64,000 bases of DNA from an uncultured Bacteroidota bacterium (lineage in GTDB: Bacteria; Bacteroidota; Bacteroidia; Flavobacteriales; Schleiferiaceae), in the NCBI GenBank assembly GCA_913057235.1, contig CAJXNI010000015.1, positions 16,617 to 80,616 of the forward strand, in the 5' to 3' direction. Both the position numbers and the translations under genes were made by a program. The notes below the pieces were generated by a model. It was given only the letters and a program-made list of their open reading frames with translations. It was not told the origin of the DNA and searched no databases. Positions 45,558 through 54,473 of this stretch are shown piece by piece. The stretch's first letter is position 1. Each line of letters starts with the position of its first letter.

Positions 45558-45667
45558 GTCAGCCAGAGTACCGCGAGGAACGAGCGGTGTATCGAAGGCG
45601 GATTACGAGCACCAATTTCTTCAGCTTCGATATACCTCGAATGCTTTCGGGGCACTCAGCCTGACAG
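45558..45667. repeat. Inverted-repeat element, copy 2
   Basis: About 110 bases, direct copy of the element at 45394-45504. The ends are inverted: TGTCAGCCAGAGT on the left against ACTCAGCCTGACA on the right, matching at 11 of 13 positions. No open frame. It looks like a MITE-type or structured RNA repeat. Confidence 0.8.
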
Positions 45668-45757
45668 CAATAAAGCACCTCTAAGCAGTGTACACCAAAT
45701 TAAAACTGAGCACCCAGCCCTTTCCATTAAATTGCTGGACTTTTAAAAATCCATGCC

Positions 45758-46459
45758 GTGAAAATTATTGTTCCATTAATCCTATTGGCTTGCCTTAAAT
45801 TGAACCTTACAGCGCGAGCTCAAGAGCGAACTAAAATGAATGGCACTCAATATCGGCAAGGTTTATTTAAGTTAGAAGGCATTAACGTTAGCAATACTTC
45901 AATTCCTTGGCAAGATCTTCAAATTTATACCGAAGATCATAAATTACTGCATAAAAAAGCACCTAAACTCAATGAATTGAGTTTATCGGAAAGTGAATTC
46001 CTAATTGGCCAAAAAGGCAAAATTCAAGTTGTGAACTTTTGGTTTGTCGGATGCGCACCTTGCCATATTGAAATACCCCATCTAAACCAACTTTACGAAG
46101 ATTATCAAAAAGACACTCTTGTAGAAATTATTTCAATGTGCCGAGACGGTGCTGAAAGAATAATCAAATACTATTCTCTAGAATCCTTAAAGGATAGTGT
46201 CATTTTTGAATTAGCAAATGAGCAAAAAATTCAATACCCGGTAATACCAAGGGCGGTAACTGAAGCCATGCGCTACAAGGTATGGAGCTACCCCACTACT
46301 TTTATCATAGACACTAATGGCATTATACAATTTGTAGCGCAAGGCTTTACAATAAATGCTAATCCCGAATTTTTCTACAAAAGGTTTAAAAAAGCCATTG
46401 AAGAAATTCGCTTGGGTAATGCTATAGCTCTGGCCGCAAAAAACGCAGAGGAAGACTAG
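45758..46459 (+). CDS. TlpA-like periplasmic thiol-disulfide oxidoreductase
   Basis: A 233-residue exported thioredoxin-fold protein: GTG start, signal peptide (MKIIVPLILLACLKLNLTARA), then QVVNFWFVGCAPCHIEIPHL with the redox pair C99-C102 and SYPTTFIIDTNGIIQF with the cis-proline. The CAPC centre lacks the Trp that usually precedes it (WCxxC); here it is Gly. TlpA proteins reduce disulfides in the periplasm, often for cytochrome or cargo maturation. The gene stands alone between repeats and a convergent gene. Confidence 0.88.
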   Translation: MKIIVPLILLACLKLNLTARAQERTKMNGTQYRQGLFKLEGINVSNTSIPWQDLQIYTEDHKLLHKKAPKLNELSLSESEFLIGQKGKIQVVNFWFVGCAPCHIEIPHLNQLYEDYQKDTLVEIISMCRDGAERIIKYYSLESLKDSVIFELANEQKIQYPVIPRAVTEAMRYKVWSYPTTFIIDTNGIIQFVAQGFTINANPEFFYKRFKKAIEEIRLGNAIALAAKNAEED

Positions 46460-46580
46460 ATCTCCCCGCTTTACCTACCCAACTTCATTTGAACTTCAGC
46501 GCCTAGGAATAAAATGCCCTGCTGTATGAATGCTTTTGGTGGTTTAAACTGACTCTAGTTAAGCTAGTAGGGCACACTAC

Positions 46581-48029
46581 CTATTTTACTATAATTTGCT
46601 GGGCATGATGGTTATTTACTTTTACCAGGTAGAGGCCCGGTGGGCTTTGGGGCAGGTGTATTTCTACTTTAGGCAGCCGTTCAGTAAATTCCTTTTGCCA
46701 AACCAATTGACCTTGAGTGTTATAAATCGCTACTACCTTTATGCTTTCACTGGCGGTAGCTTCCAGCGTAAAGCTGCCTTGGCTAGGGTTAGGGTATAGG
46801 GAAAAACCATCCGCTGGTTTTGGCTCTGCTTCTTCCCTACCCAGCCCGGGCGTGCTGCAATTCGCATCCGGACCGTTAACATAGTCGCCATCGTAATATA
46901 GCAATTGCGGTAAGGTATCACCATCAATAACTGGGTTAAAATTAAAATAGGCTAATAAAGTATCCTGGTGAAAACCTACTGACTTAGGATTGGGGTACCA
47001 AGCTTGAGGCGTTCCACACCATTTATCACCATCCCAAGCAGCTAAATATGGTATGGTAGCATCCCCAAAACGTGATCTTCCGGCAATAGCAAATAGTAAG
47101 GAATCATAAACCAAAAAGGATTCAATAATACGCTCTACTCCCCTACCCACATCTTCCCATTGCTGGGTAGCTTCATTCCAACGGGCAAAGCTCTCACCGG
47201 GGTCATTGGGGTATATGTTGTTAAAATTACCCCCTATGTATAAATCATCCTGGTAAAAGGCAAAATCCCAAACTTTGGAGTTAAAGCCGGGTACGCCTTG
47301 GCCTAAACTGTGCCATTGCTGCCCATCGTAACGGGCTATGCCTTTGAAAGGGGAACCTAGGCTATCAATATTATTGGTAACATATATAGAGCCTTTATGA
47401 AGCCCAATTTTTATATTGATGCCAAAGTAACGGGGATCAAGCGTAGGATGCATAGGCGAAAATGGGTAACGCCAAGTGGCCCCTTTGTCAGGCGATAAAA
47501 CAAGCGCTTCTATAGTATCTATGGGATTTTGATAATAACAAGTTGAAAACAGAGAATCTCCGCTGACTAGAATCTCCTTTGGTGAAAAGTAATAATTAAC
47601 CGTATCTGCCCAAACACTGTCATTGTGCATTTTAATCCAGGTGCTTGTTTTATTAAATAAACTGCTGTCGCCTTTTAGTGTGTGTAAGCGAAAACTTCCC
47701 GCAAGGATAACAGTGTCGCCATACTGAGCCATTGAAAGGCCGTAACTGTTTCTATCAAAAGTAGCAGGAAAGGGGTGCCATTTTTCATTTTCCCAGTAAG
47801 CAGCACAACGGTAAAGCGAGTCTTCATCTAAATACGACCCCACATACCACGTTTTGCCCAGAGGGCCATGGGTGATAATGCGCGGAGGTAAATTAGTAGG
47901 CCGGGTTAGCTCATTTATCCCCTGCATAGCCGGTTTCCAATTATGGCTTTGCGCCATAATTGGATTAACCGAGCTTGCTAAGCAAAGGCTTAAGATTAGA
48001 TTTTTTATTAAAAGTGCTTTACAACGCAT
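46581..48029 (-). CDS. Secreted protein with type IX C-terminal sorting domain
   Basis: A surface or secreted protein of 482 residues. I chose the ATG at 48029 (MRCKALLIKNLILSLCLASS signal peptide); an ATG 36 bases earlier adds a non-signal stretch. The body repeats the pattern DDLYIGGNF, WNEATQQWEDVG, VYDSLLFAIAGRS, like the measurement-type repeat proteins of this phylum. The last 75 residues are a type A sorting domain: FSLYPNPSQGSFTLEA, VVAIYNTQGQLVW and GLYLVKVNNHHAQQIIVK. It needs the type IX machinery, of which porT is in this window. Confidence 0.88.
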   Translation of the reverse strand: MRCKALLIKNLILSLCLASSVNPIMAQSHNWKPAMQGINELTRPTNLPPRIITHGPLGKTWYVGSYLDEDSLYRCAAYWENEKWHPFPATFDRNSYGLSMAQYGDTVILAGSFRLHTLKGDSSLFNKTSTWIKMHNDSVWADTVNYYFSPKEILVSGDSLFSTCYYQNPIDTIEALVLSPDKGATWRYPFSPMHPTLDPRYFGINIKIGLHKGSIYVTNNIDSLGSPFKGIARYDGQQWHSLGQGVPGFNSKVWDFAFYQDDLYIGGNFNNIYPNDPGESFARWNEATQQWEDVGRGVERIIESFLVYDSLLFAIAGRSRFGDATIPYLAAWDGDKWCGTPQAWYPNPKSVGFHQDTLLAYFNFNPVIDGDTLPQLLYYDGDYVNGPDANCSTPGLGREEAEPKPADGFSLYPNPSQGSFTLEATASESIKVVAIYNTQGQLVWQKEFTERLPKVEIHLPQSPPGLYLVKVNNHHAQQIIVK

Positions 48030-48069
48030 AGTGCTTGATTTGAAAAACAGGTAAAGCGAATGCAACTCC

Positions 48070-48777
48070 TTAAAATTGCGCTGCCAAACCTACATTTAGA
48101 GTTACAGCGCTAAAAGCTACTTCTAAAGGCTCCAGTGCGGTAGGCACAGCACCTTCTTTATACTCAACCTCTGTGAAACGAAAATTGGCTCCTTGATAGT
48201 CTAAATTAAAGAGTAAAAAAGTGGAAGGCCCAAGGGCCGTCCTGAAACCTAAACCCAGTAAATAACCTATTGCAGATTCAGTGGCCTCAGTTCTAATGTA
48301 TGTAGTTCTTTCTGAGCCATTAACTACTGTTAATCTGTAGGCCGGTAATTGAGCCCCCATCAGTCCCATATGAGCTTTCAAATTAAATGAGGTTTGAGCA
48401 CTCAAAGGTAAATCTGCAAATAATCCCAACATTAACCCGCCCATCTGCCAAGCCTCACTTTGCACTTTCCAATCATTTCCTGCATACACAGCAGCCCCTG
48501 AAGCTGCCATGGCTTCAGATTGGGTTGTGAATCGCTGACCGCGCACCAAAAACTGCCAGCCCAAATAGCTATCTTTAAAATGATGGTTGTAGGCCAGGCT
48601 CATAGCCAGTCCGGTCTGGGCAAAGCCAGCTTTATTATTCGCCAAGTTTGCGCTACCAAAATCATTTAAGGGAATGCTAGCTCCCACGCTAAGGCTCAAT
48701 CCATTTTGCAAATTACTCTGAGAAAACGAAGGATAGCCGAAAGCCAATAAGTAAAGTAGATAAACAGTTTTTTTCAT
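48070..48777 (-). CDS. Outer-membrane beta-barrel protein, hypothetical
   Basis: A 235-residue exported protein: signal peptide (MKKTVYLLYLLAFGYPSFS), then alternating amphipathic strands (LSLSVGASIPLNDFGSA, FLLFNLDYQGANFRFTEVEY) ending VTLNVGLAAQF with a terminal Phe, the usual barrel-insertion signal. No finer family assignment is possible. It is 40 bases upstream of the sorting-domain gene on the same strand, so they may be co-transcribed. Confidence 0.75.
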   Translation of the reverse strand: MKKTVYLLYLLAFGYPSFSQSNLQNGLSLSVGASIPLNDFGSANLANNKAGFAQTGLAMSLAYNHHFKDSYLGWQFLVRGQRFTTQSEAMAASGAAVYAGNDWKVQSEAWQMGGLMLGLFADLPLSAQTSFNLKAHMGLMGAQLPAYRLTVVNGSERTTYIRTEATESAIGYLLGLGFRTALGPSTFLLFNLDYQGANFRFTEVEYKEGAVPTALEPLEVAFSAVTLNVGLAAQF

Positions 48778-48883
48778 GTTTCAAGTAGATTTAGGATGCA
48801 GCAAAGTATTAAATTTTAAAAGTCTGCGTGCTTCTAAAAGGCAAAATAGCATTTTACCGTTAAGATAGGGCTTTGGGAAAGCC

Positions 48884-48891
48884 TACCTTTG
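48884..48891 (+). promoter_or_regulatory. Candidate -7 box of the EamA gene
   Basis: TACCTTTG matches TAnnTTTG fully. It lies 46 bases before the ATG at 48938, or 19 before a CTG at 48911 that may be the true start. No -33 TTG at the right distance. Confidence 0.35.
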
Positions 48892-48937
48892 CCCGCCAAA
48901 ACACCGCGTACTGAAAGTCAATAAAGCCATTGGTTAC

Positions 48938-49768
48938 ATGCTAATTTCGGTGGTGGGCTTTGCCCTCATGAACCTCACCGTAAAATTTCTGGGGCGGCTC
49001 CCCGCTACTGAATTAGTTCTTTTTCGTTCCATAGTTTCTTTGGCCATTAGCGCCTGGTTTATCCGCAGGCGCAACATTCCTTTTTTTGGGAACAACAAAA
49101 AGTATTTAATTCTACGCGGGTTGTGCGGGGTTACCGCGCTGAGCATGTTTTTCTACACCCTGCAAAAACTACCCCTCGGTTCGGCCATTACCTTGCAGTA
49201 CCTCTCTCCTATTTTTACGGCTCTTTTTGGTATGCTCATTTTAAAGGAGAAAGTGCGCCCGGTGCAATGGCTCTTTTTTGTGGTTTCCTTTGCCGGCATT
49301 GCTCTCATTAAAGGTTTTGACGCGCGCATTACGCCCTTACTTTTTGTCTTTGGTTTGGGTTCGGCTGTTTTTGCCGGGCTGGCCTACGTTTTCATCCGCA
49401 GGGTCAAAGACACCGATCATCCCCTCACCGTAGTGCTGTACTTCCCTCTGGTGGCCACTCCGGTAATGGCGGTGGTCACCCTTTTTAATTGGGTCAAGCC
49501 CGAAGGCTGGGAATGGGCCCTGCTGCTTTTGATGGGCATCCTAACCCAAATAGCCCAAATTTACATGACCAAGGCCCTGCAAGCAGCCGAAGTCAATGAA
49601 ATTACCAGTCTGAAATACCTGGGGGTAATCTTCGCGCTAAGCTTTGATTTTATCATTTTTAACGTAAGCTACCAGCCTTTGGCCCTGGCGGGTATGGCCC
49701 TGGTTGTGGGTGGGGTGGTGCTCAACATTTTGCTGAAGGCGTATTGGCGTAAAAAGGCTCCTAATTAA
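48938..49768 (+). CDS. EamA (DMT superfamily) permease
   Basis: A ten-helix inner-membrane transporter of the drug/metabolite superfamily, 276 residues from the first ATG. The two EamA halves are visible: FRSIVSLAISAWFIRRRNIP and LGSAITLQYLSPIFTALFG in the first, ALLLLMGILTQIAQIYMTKA and LKYLGVIFALSFDFIIFN in the second; basic C-terminus AYWRKKAPN. The frame is open upstream (KVNKAIGY before the Met), so a CTG at 48911 may be the true start. The substrate is unknown. A 19-codon remnant of a paralogue lies downstream. Confidence 0.88.
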   Translation: MLISVVGFALMNLTVKFLGRLPATELVLFRSIVSLAISAWFIRRRNIPFFGNNKKYLILRGLCGVTALSMFFYTLQKLPLGSAITLQYLSPIFTALFGMLILKEKVRPVQWLFFVVSFAGIALIKGFDARITPLLFVFGLGSAVFAGLAYVFIRRVKDTDHPLTVVLYFPLVATPVMAVVTLFNWVKPEGWEWALLLLMGILTQIAQIYMTKALQAAEVNEITSLKYLGVIFALSFDFIIFNVSYQPLALAGMALVVGGVVLNILLKAYWRKKAPN

Positions 49769-50119
49769 GTCGCTGCAAATCGACAGACATATTTCTGGTA
49801 ATATTTTCCTTTTACAAAAAAAACGGAGTGTCCTAATTCAAAAAAAACAGAATAGCATGCATTCAAGTTCTTGTTCATTTTTGCCTTGATGCAAAAAGAA
49901 CCAAAAAAATCAAGGCTGCTAAGAAAAAAACAACCTGCTTTTTGCACTAACCAAGTTCGAGCGGGTGATCTCCTCGCCAACTCGGAGCTTCCCGTTCTCA
50001 CTAGGCTTCCGCTTCAATCAGAATGTTTTTTCCTTAAAGGCCATTCACTGCTTTGTAATAAAAAGTGAGGTATATATAAAGTGACCAATTGCCGAGGTTA
50101 GTATTCCCTTTGGTAAACT
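49769..50119. repeat. Non-coding gap with a dispersed-repeat-like segment
   Basis: No convincing gene. The part at about 49870-50040 (CCTTGATGCAAAAAGAACCA, then ATCAAGGC forming an 8-bp stem at 49883-49890 and 49909-49916; then TCTCCTCGCCAACTCGGAGC) resembles a repeat I have seen between genes in many Bacteroidota. An open frame at 49871-50068 is a by-product of that repeat. Confidence 0.45.
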
Positions 50120-50179
50120 AGTGGATTGGTGGTGAAAATTTTGCTAAAAGCCTATTTGCGGAAAAAAAGCCCAAACTAG
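50120..50179 (+). pseudogene. Vestige of a second EamA permease gene (C-terminal 19 codons)
   Basis: Reads SGLVVKILLKAYLRKKSPN and then TAG. The end of the intact EamA gene reads GGVVLNILLKAYWRKKAPN and stops: 13 of 19 residues match without gaps, and most nucleotide differences are at third codon positions, as expected for a once-functional paralogue. An in-frame TAA lies two codons upstream (50114), so nothing more survives in this frame. Its stop overlaps the convergent RNA methyltransferase stop. Confidence 0.8.
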
Positions 50180-50886
50180 CTCACAAGATGGTGCATAAAA
50201 ATACTGCCGGCTACCCCTACGTTTAAGCTGTCAATAGCTGATTGCCCTTTCTTAGGCAAGGTGAGTGCCTGGGTTTTTTCGTCCCAAAAGCTAGACGGAC
50301 CGTGTGACTCACTGCCTAAAACCAAAGCCCAGGGTTGCTGGGGAGGTCTGAATTCAGTGAGAGGGGTACCGGCCATATCGGCCTTGAGCCAAAGGTGGCT
50401 TGCTTTCCACTTTTCAAATAGTTCTTGGGGTTCTTGATACAAAACGGCTACCCGCCCTAAACTACCCATGGTGCTTTGCACGGTTTTGGCGTTAAACACA
50501 TCGGCCGTACCGGGTAGGGCCACCACCTGTTTGAGTCCAAACCAGTCGGCCGTGCGGATTAAAGTACCCAAATTACCGGGGTCATTAATGCCATCAAGCA
50601 CTAAAAAGGGAAGCTCTGGCTGAAAGGTCATTTTTGGAAAGTTAAAAATGGCCAGCACCTCATTACTGGTACTTAATTGGGTTAGGGCCTGCAACTCGGC
50701 TTCGCTCACCGCCTGGGCTTGGGGGTATTGGGTAGGTTGGGTGGCCAAAATCACATCGGCCTTGAGCCCGGCCTGTAGTAAATCTTGCACTACCTTTGGA
50801 CCCTCTGCCACAAACTGCTGCCACTGCCACCTGAATTTCTTTTGTTTGAGTTTTCGTAGGCGTTTTTTAAGGGCGACATTTGGCAT
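50176..50886 (-). CDS. TrmH/SpoU family RNA 2'-O-methyltransferase
   Basis: A 236-residue SPOUT enzyme that methylates ribose in rRNA or tRNA using SAM. The N-terminal substrate-binding part (KKRLRKLKQKKFRWQWQQF) is followed by the knotted domain: FLVLDGINDPGNLGTLIRTA (motif 1 with the catalytic Arg and Asn), VLGSESHGPS (motif 2) and LNVGVAGSIFMHHL (motif 3). It resembles RlmB-like enzymes but the exact target cannot be stated. It is divergent from the BamA/TamA-like gene, 31 bases between starts. Confidence 0.92.
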   Translation of the reverse strand: MPNVALKKRLRKLKQKKFRWQWQQFVAEGPKVVQDLLQAGLKADVILATQPTQYPQAQAVSEAELQALTQLSTSNEVLAIFNFPKMTFQPELPFLVLDGINDPGNLGTLIRTADWFGLKQVVALPGTADVFNAKTVQSTMGSLGRVAVLYQEPQELFEKWKASHLWLKADMAGTPLTEFRPPQQPWALVLGSESHGPSSFWDEKTQALTLPKKGQSAIDSLNVGVAGSIFMHHLVS

Positions 50887-50917
50887 CTTGTAAATTTACT
50901 TTTTAGCTAGCGCAAAT

Positions 50918-53233
50918 TTGCCAAAAAACAGCTACATACTTTTAGGCCTAATGGCCCTAATCTTGCTCCATGGCTGCTCGTATACCAAGTACGTGCCTGA
51001 AGGGAGTTACCTGCTTTGGAAAAGTGAAATTAAAATTAAAGACGGGGGCAGAGTAGAATCAGAAGCCAGTAATATTTTAAAGCAGCAGCCCAACCGCAAA
51101 ATATTGGGAATAAGACCCAGCCTGGCCCTTTACAGCTGGGGCGATGGCACCGACAGCTCTTTCTTTGGCAATTTTGGCAACCCCCCGGTTATTTTAGATA
51201 CCTCCAAGATTGAGCGCGGGGCCCGGCAGCTGCAGAATTACTATTTTAACAAAGGCTATTTTAAAGTACAAGGGAGCTACAACATTACCCGAAAAGCCAA
51301 CAGCCAAAAAGCACTAGCCACTTATACCGTACAACCGGGACCCCGCTACCGCATAGATTCTATAAGCTATCAAATAGAAACAAAGAAAATGGCCGGCCTG
51401 GTGGAGCATTTCTCTAAAGAAAGTGAACTAAAAACCGGTATGTTCTATGACAGTGAAAAGCTGGATAAAGAACGGGAGCGACTTAAGCAAATTTTCAGAA
51501 ACCACGGCTATTACAATTTTTCGGCCAGTTACATCACCTACTTGGCCGATACCTTAAATACCCAAAAACCCCATACCGTAAATATTCAATTAAGGGTGGC
51601 TAACCGCAGCAGGCGCCAAGGCGACAGTTCTTATACCGTACCGCATGAGCAACACCAGATCAATAAAGTAACGGTGTACCCCGATTACAATTTCACCGGA
51701 AGGTACAGCGCCTCAGATTCACTGCAATTTTTAAGTTATCAAATTGCCTTTGACAGCCTGGAATACAAGCCCCGCTACCTCACCGATGCCATTCACTTTA
51801 AGCCGGGTAAAACTTACCGCCAAGAAGACGTGCAGCAAACCTACAGCCACCTTAGCAGCTACAATGCTTTTAGGCTCAATGAAATCACGTTTAAAGAACT
51901 TAAAAGTAGTGCTGATAGCACCCAGCCGCTGCTAAACGCACAGGTACGTTTGGCTCCGCGTCCCACGTTTTCCATTGACCCGCAAATTGAAGCGACCAAC
52001 ACCTCCAACAATTTTGGTATTAGCGGCAGCGTGGGGCTGGTCAATAGAAATTTGTTTAATGCCGGTGAAGAGCTGCGCTTTGACTTAAGCAGTGGTTTAG
52101 AATACCAACCTACGGTAGGTAATGCCAATAACCTTTCCCGTACTTTTGAGCTAGGGGCCGAGTTAAGCTTACGTTTTCCGCGCTTTGCCCTGCCCTTTAA
52201 TACCATAGGTTTGGTACCCAAGCGCATGCAGCCCACCAGCGTTTTTAGCGTGTATGCCAACAGAACCAGCCGTATAGAATTTGAACGAGAAACCTTTGGG
52301 GGCCGCCTCAGTTACGCTTGGCGCGAAAATGATTTTAAAAGGCATCAAATCTCTGTTTTAAATCTTAGTTACTCCAATCTCTTCCAGGTAGGAAATCGGT
52401 TTTTAAATCAATTAAATCCCATCCAACAGTTGGCTTTTAGAAGTGAATTTATTTCCAGCAGCCAGTATACCTTTACCTACAACGGGCAGCAAGACAAAAA
52501 ACAAAAAACCTATAACTTCTTTAAAAGTGATGTAGAGGTGAGTGGTACGCTGTTATCTCAATTTACAGATGAGGCCAACACCATTTCCAACAGCACTGAG
52601 GGCAATGTACCCGTTTACCAGTTTGCCCGTTTAGAAACCGACTATCGATTTTATTGGAACATAAGCTCAGAGAGAACCTGGATTCAGCGCCTTTTATTGG
52701 GTTACGTACTGCCCTACGGCATAAGTGAATTTGAGTCAGAAGAAGGTAGGCTGCGGGTTCCACCTTTTTCGCGCTTTTTCTTTTTAGGCGGCAGTAACGA
52801 TTTAAGAGCCTGGCCCGCCTACCGTGCAGGGGGCGGTGAAGAAGAAATTACCAGCTACCGCGGCACTCCGGCCGATTCAAACGGGTTTTCCATTGGTACT
52901 TTCAAACTTTTAGCTTCCAGTGAATACCGCTTTCCCATTTATTCCAGTCTTAAAGGCGCCATTTTTGTAGACGCTGGCAACATTTGGCTTACGGGTGGCT
53001 TGGAGCGTGATAATCCCCAAACGGCCTTTGAACTTAGTGATTTAGCCCGCGACCTGTACATTGGCACCGGTTTTGGCTTGCGCCTGGATTTGGATTTTTT
53101 TGTGCTGCGTTTTGATACCGGCATTAAAGTGCGAGACCCCGGTTTAGTGCGTGAAAACAAAGAATGGGTAATTGTCACCAAGCCAGTTATTCCAAATATT
53201 ACCTACAACATTGCCCTTGGTTATCCATTTTAG
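50918..53233 (+). CDS. BamA/TamA-like outer-membrane lipoprotein
   Basis: A 771-residue Omp85-family protein. The start is TTG (50918), the only candidate after the upstream in-frame stop, and gives a lipoprotein signal: LLGLMALILLHGCSY with lipobox Cys20. POTRA-like units (about 30-330; RGARQLQNYYFNKGYFKVQG, KERERLKQIFRNHGYYNFSA) precede a 16-strand barrel with FFLGGSNDLRAWPAYRAG (the conserved loop 6 motif, G-x-x-x-x-R-G-like) and a final YNIALGYPF with terminal Phe. It likely inserts or assembles outer-membrane proteins; lipidated versions are common in Bacteroidota. Confidence 0.9.
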   Translation: MPKNSYILLGLMALILLHGCSYTKYVPEGSYLLWKSEIKIKDGGRVESEASNILKQQPNRKILGIRPSLALYSWGDGTDSSFFGNFGNPPVILDTSKIERGARQLQNYYFNKGYFKVQGSYNITRKANSQKALATYTVQPGPRYRIDSISYQIETKKMAGLVEHFSKESELKTGMFYDSEKLDKERERLKQIFRNHGYYNFSASYITYLADTLNTQKPHTVNIQLRVANRSRRQGDSSYTVPHEQHQINKVTVYPDYNFTGRYSASDSLQFLSYQIAFDSLEYKPRYLTDAIHFKPGKTYRQEDVQQTYSHLSSYNAFRLNEITFKELKSSADSTQPLLNAQVRLAPRPTFSIDPQIEATNTSNNFGISGSVGLVNRNLFNAGEELRFDLSSGLEYQPTVGNANNLSRTFELGAELSLRFPRFALPFNTIGLVPKRMQPTSVFSVYANRTSRIEFERETFGGRLSYAWRENDFKRHQISVLNLSYSNLFQVGNRFLNQLNPIQQLAFRSEFISSSQYTFTYNGQQDKKQKTYNFFKSDVEVSGTLLSQFTDEANTISNSTEGNVPVYQFARLETDYRFYWNISSERTWIQRLLLGYVLPYGISEFESEEGRLRVPPFSRFFFLGGSNDLRAWPAYRAGGGEEEITSYRGTPADSNGFSIGTFKLLASSEYRFPIYSSLKGAIFVDAGNIWLTGGLERDNPQTAFELSDLARDLYIGTGFGLRLDLDFFVLRFDTGIKVRDPGLVRENKEWVIVTKPVIPNITYNIALGYPF

Positions 53234-53237
53234 AAAT

Positions 53238-53263
53238 TTGGCCTAGAAAAAATTATAAATTTG
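53238..53263 (+). promoter_or_regulatory. Candidate promoter of the aldolase gene
   Basis: TAAATTTG at 53256-53263 matches TAnnTTTG fully; TTG lies 15 bases upstream (53238-53240), closer than the usual 17-23. The start codon follows 36 bases later. Confidence 0.4.
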
Positions 53264-53299
53264 CCGCTCACCTGTTTGTACTGAAATCAATTAAATCCT

Positions 53300-54376
53300 A
53301 TGAATATCAACCAAATTACCGAAGTTTTAGGAGCCGATGCCGATCAACTTCTAAACCACCAGTCTAAGACTATTAGCAAGGATCAGTTGCACCTACCTGG
53401 CCCTGACTTTGTAGATCGTGTTTTTGGGGTAAGCAACCGCACACCGCAGGTATTAAAAAGTTTACAGGCCCTTTATGGAAATGGCCGCTTAGCCGATACG
53501 GGGTATCTTTCTATTCTTCCGGTAGACCAAGGCATTGAGCATTCAGCAGGAGCTTCATTTGCCAAAAACCCCATCTATTTTGACGGGGAAAATATTGTAA
53601 AATTAGCCATTGAAGGGGGCTGCAATGCCGTAGCTTCTACCTATGGTGTATTGGCCAGTGTTTCCAGAAAATATGCCCATCATATTCCGTTCATTGTAAA
53701 AATCAACCATAATGAACTACTAACCCACCCCAATACCTTTGACCAAATCATGTTTGGCAGCATTAAAGATGCCTGGAACATGGGCGCAGTGGCCGTGGGT
53801 GCAACTATCTATTTTGGCTCGCCAGAGAGTAACCGCCAAATTGTAGAAGTAGCCAAAGCTTTTGAATATGCGCACGAATTAGGTATGGCTACCATCTTGT
53901 GGTGCTACATGCGCAACTCAGCCTTTAAGCAAGACAAAGATTACCACGTAGCAGCAGACCTTACGGCCCAGGCAAACCACCTCGGGGTAACCATACAAGC
54001 AGACATAATTAAGCAAAAATTACCTGAAAATAACGGTGGCTACAAGGCGCTAAACTCAGGTGAAAGCAGCTATGGAAAGCTAGATGAGCGTATTTACAGC
54101 GAGTTAACTTCAGACAATCCTATTGACCTTTGCCGGTACCAGGTAGCCAATTGCTACATGGGCCGCCAAGGTTTAATTAACAGTGGGGGGGCCTCTAAGG
54201 GCGATGCCAATTCAGATTTAGCCGATGCCCTGCGCACAGCCGTAATCAACAAAAGGGCAGGCGGCCAGGGGCTGATATCAGGACGCAAGGCATTCCAAAA
54301 ACCCATGAAAGAAGGCGTTGAGCTGCTTAACGCGATACAGGATGTTTATCTGGAAAAGGAGATTACCATCGCTTAA
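53300..54376 (+). CDS. Class I fructose-bisphosphate aldolase (DhnA type)
   Basis: Cleaves fructose 1,6-bisphosphate to two triose phosphates by a Schiff base; 358 residues, the archaeal/bacterial DhnA-like class and not the metal-dependent class [41 protein letters not shown] and [11 protein letters not shown] are family blocks; the C-terminus has [14 protein letters not shown] and [15 protein letters not shown] for phosphate binding. It stands between its own promoter and terminator, hence monocistronic. Confidence 0.93.
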   Translation: MNINQITEVLGADADQLLNHQSKTISKDQLHLPGPDFVDRVFGVSNRTPQVLKSLQALYGNGRLADTGYLSILPVDQGIEHSAGASFAKNPIYFDGENIVKLAIEGGCNAVASTYGVLASVSRKYAHHIPFIVKINHNELLTHPNTFDQIMFGSIKDAWNMGAVAVGATIYFGSPESNRQIVEVAKAFEYAHELGMATILWCYMRNSAFKQDKDYHVAADLTAQANHLGVTIQADIIKQKLPENNGGYKALNSGESSYGKLDERIYSELTSDNPIDLCRYQVANCYMGRQGLINSGGASKGDANSDLADALRTAVINKRAGGQGLISGRKAFQKPMKEGVELLNAIQDVYLEKEITIA

Positions 54377-54415
54377 TTTGCGATTATCCTGAAAAAAAAG
54401 CACTTTTGAAATAAG

Positions 54416-54455
54416 AGTCTGCACTAGACCTAAGGGTTCTATGCAGACTTTTTTA
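54416..54455 (+). terminator. Rho-independent terminator after the aldolase gene
   Basis: AGTCTGCA pairs with TGCAGACT (8 bp), with further partial pairing inside the loop (CTAGACC with GGTTCTA), followed by six T. It lies about 40 bases after the stop codon. Confidence 0.8.
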
Positions 54456-54473
54456 ATCTTAAAAAAATATTGA

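Noticed and set aside
49871..50068. Open frame beginning MFIFALMQKEPKKS
   Set aside because: The DNA looks like a dispersed intergenic repeat of this phylum; such frames are artefacts of the repeat.
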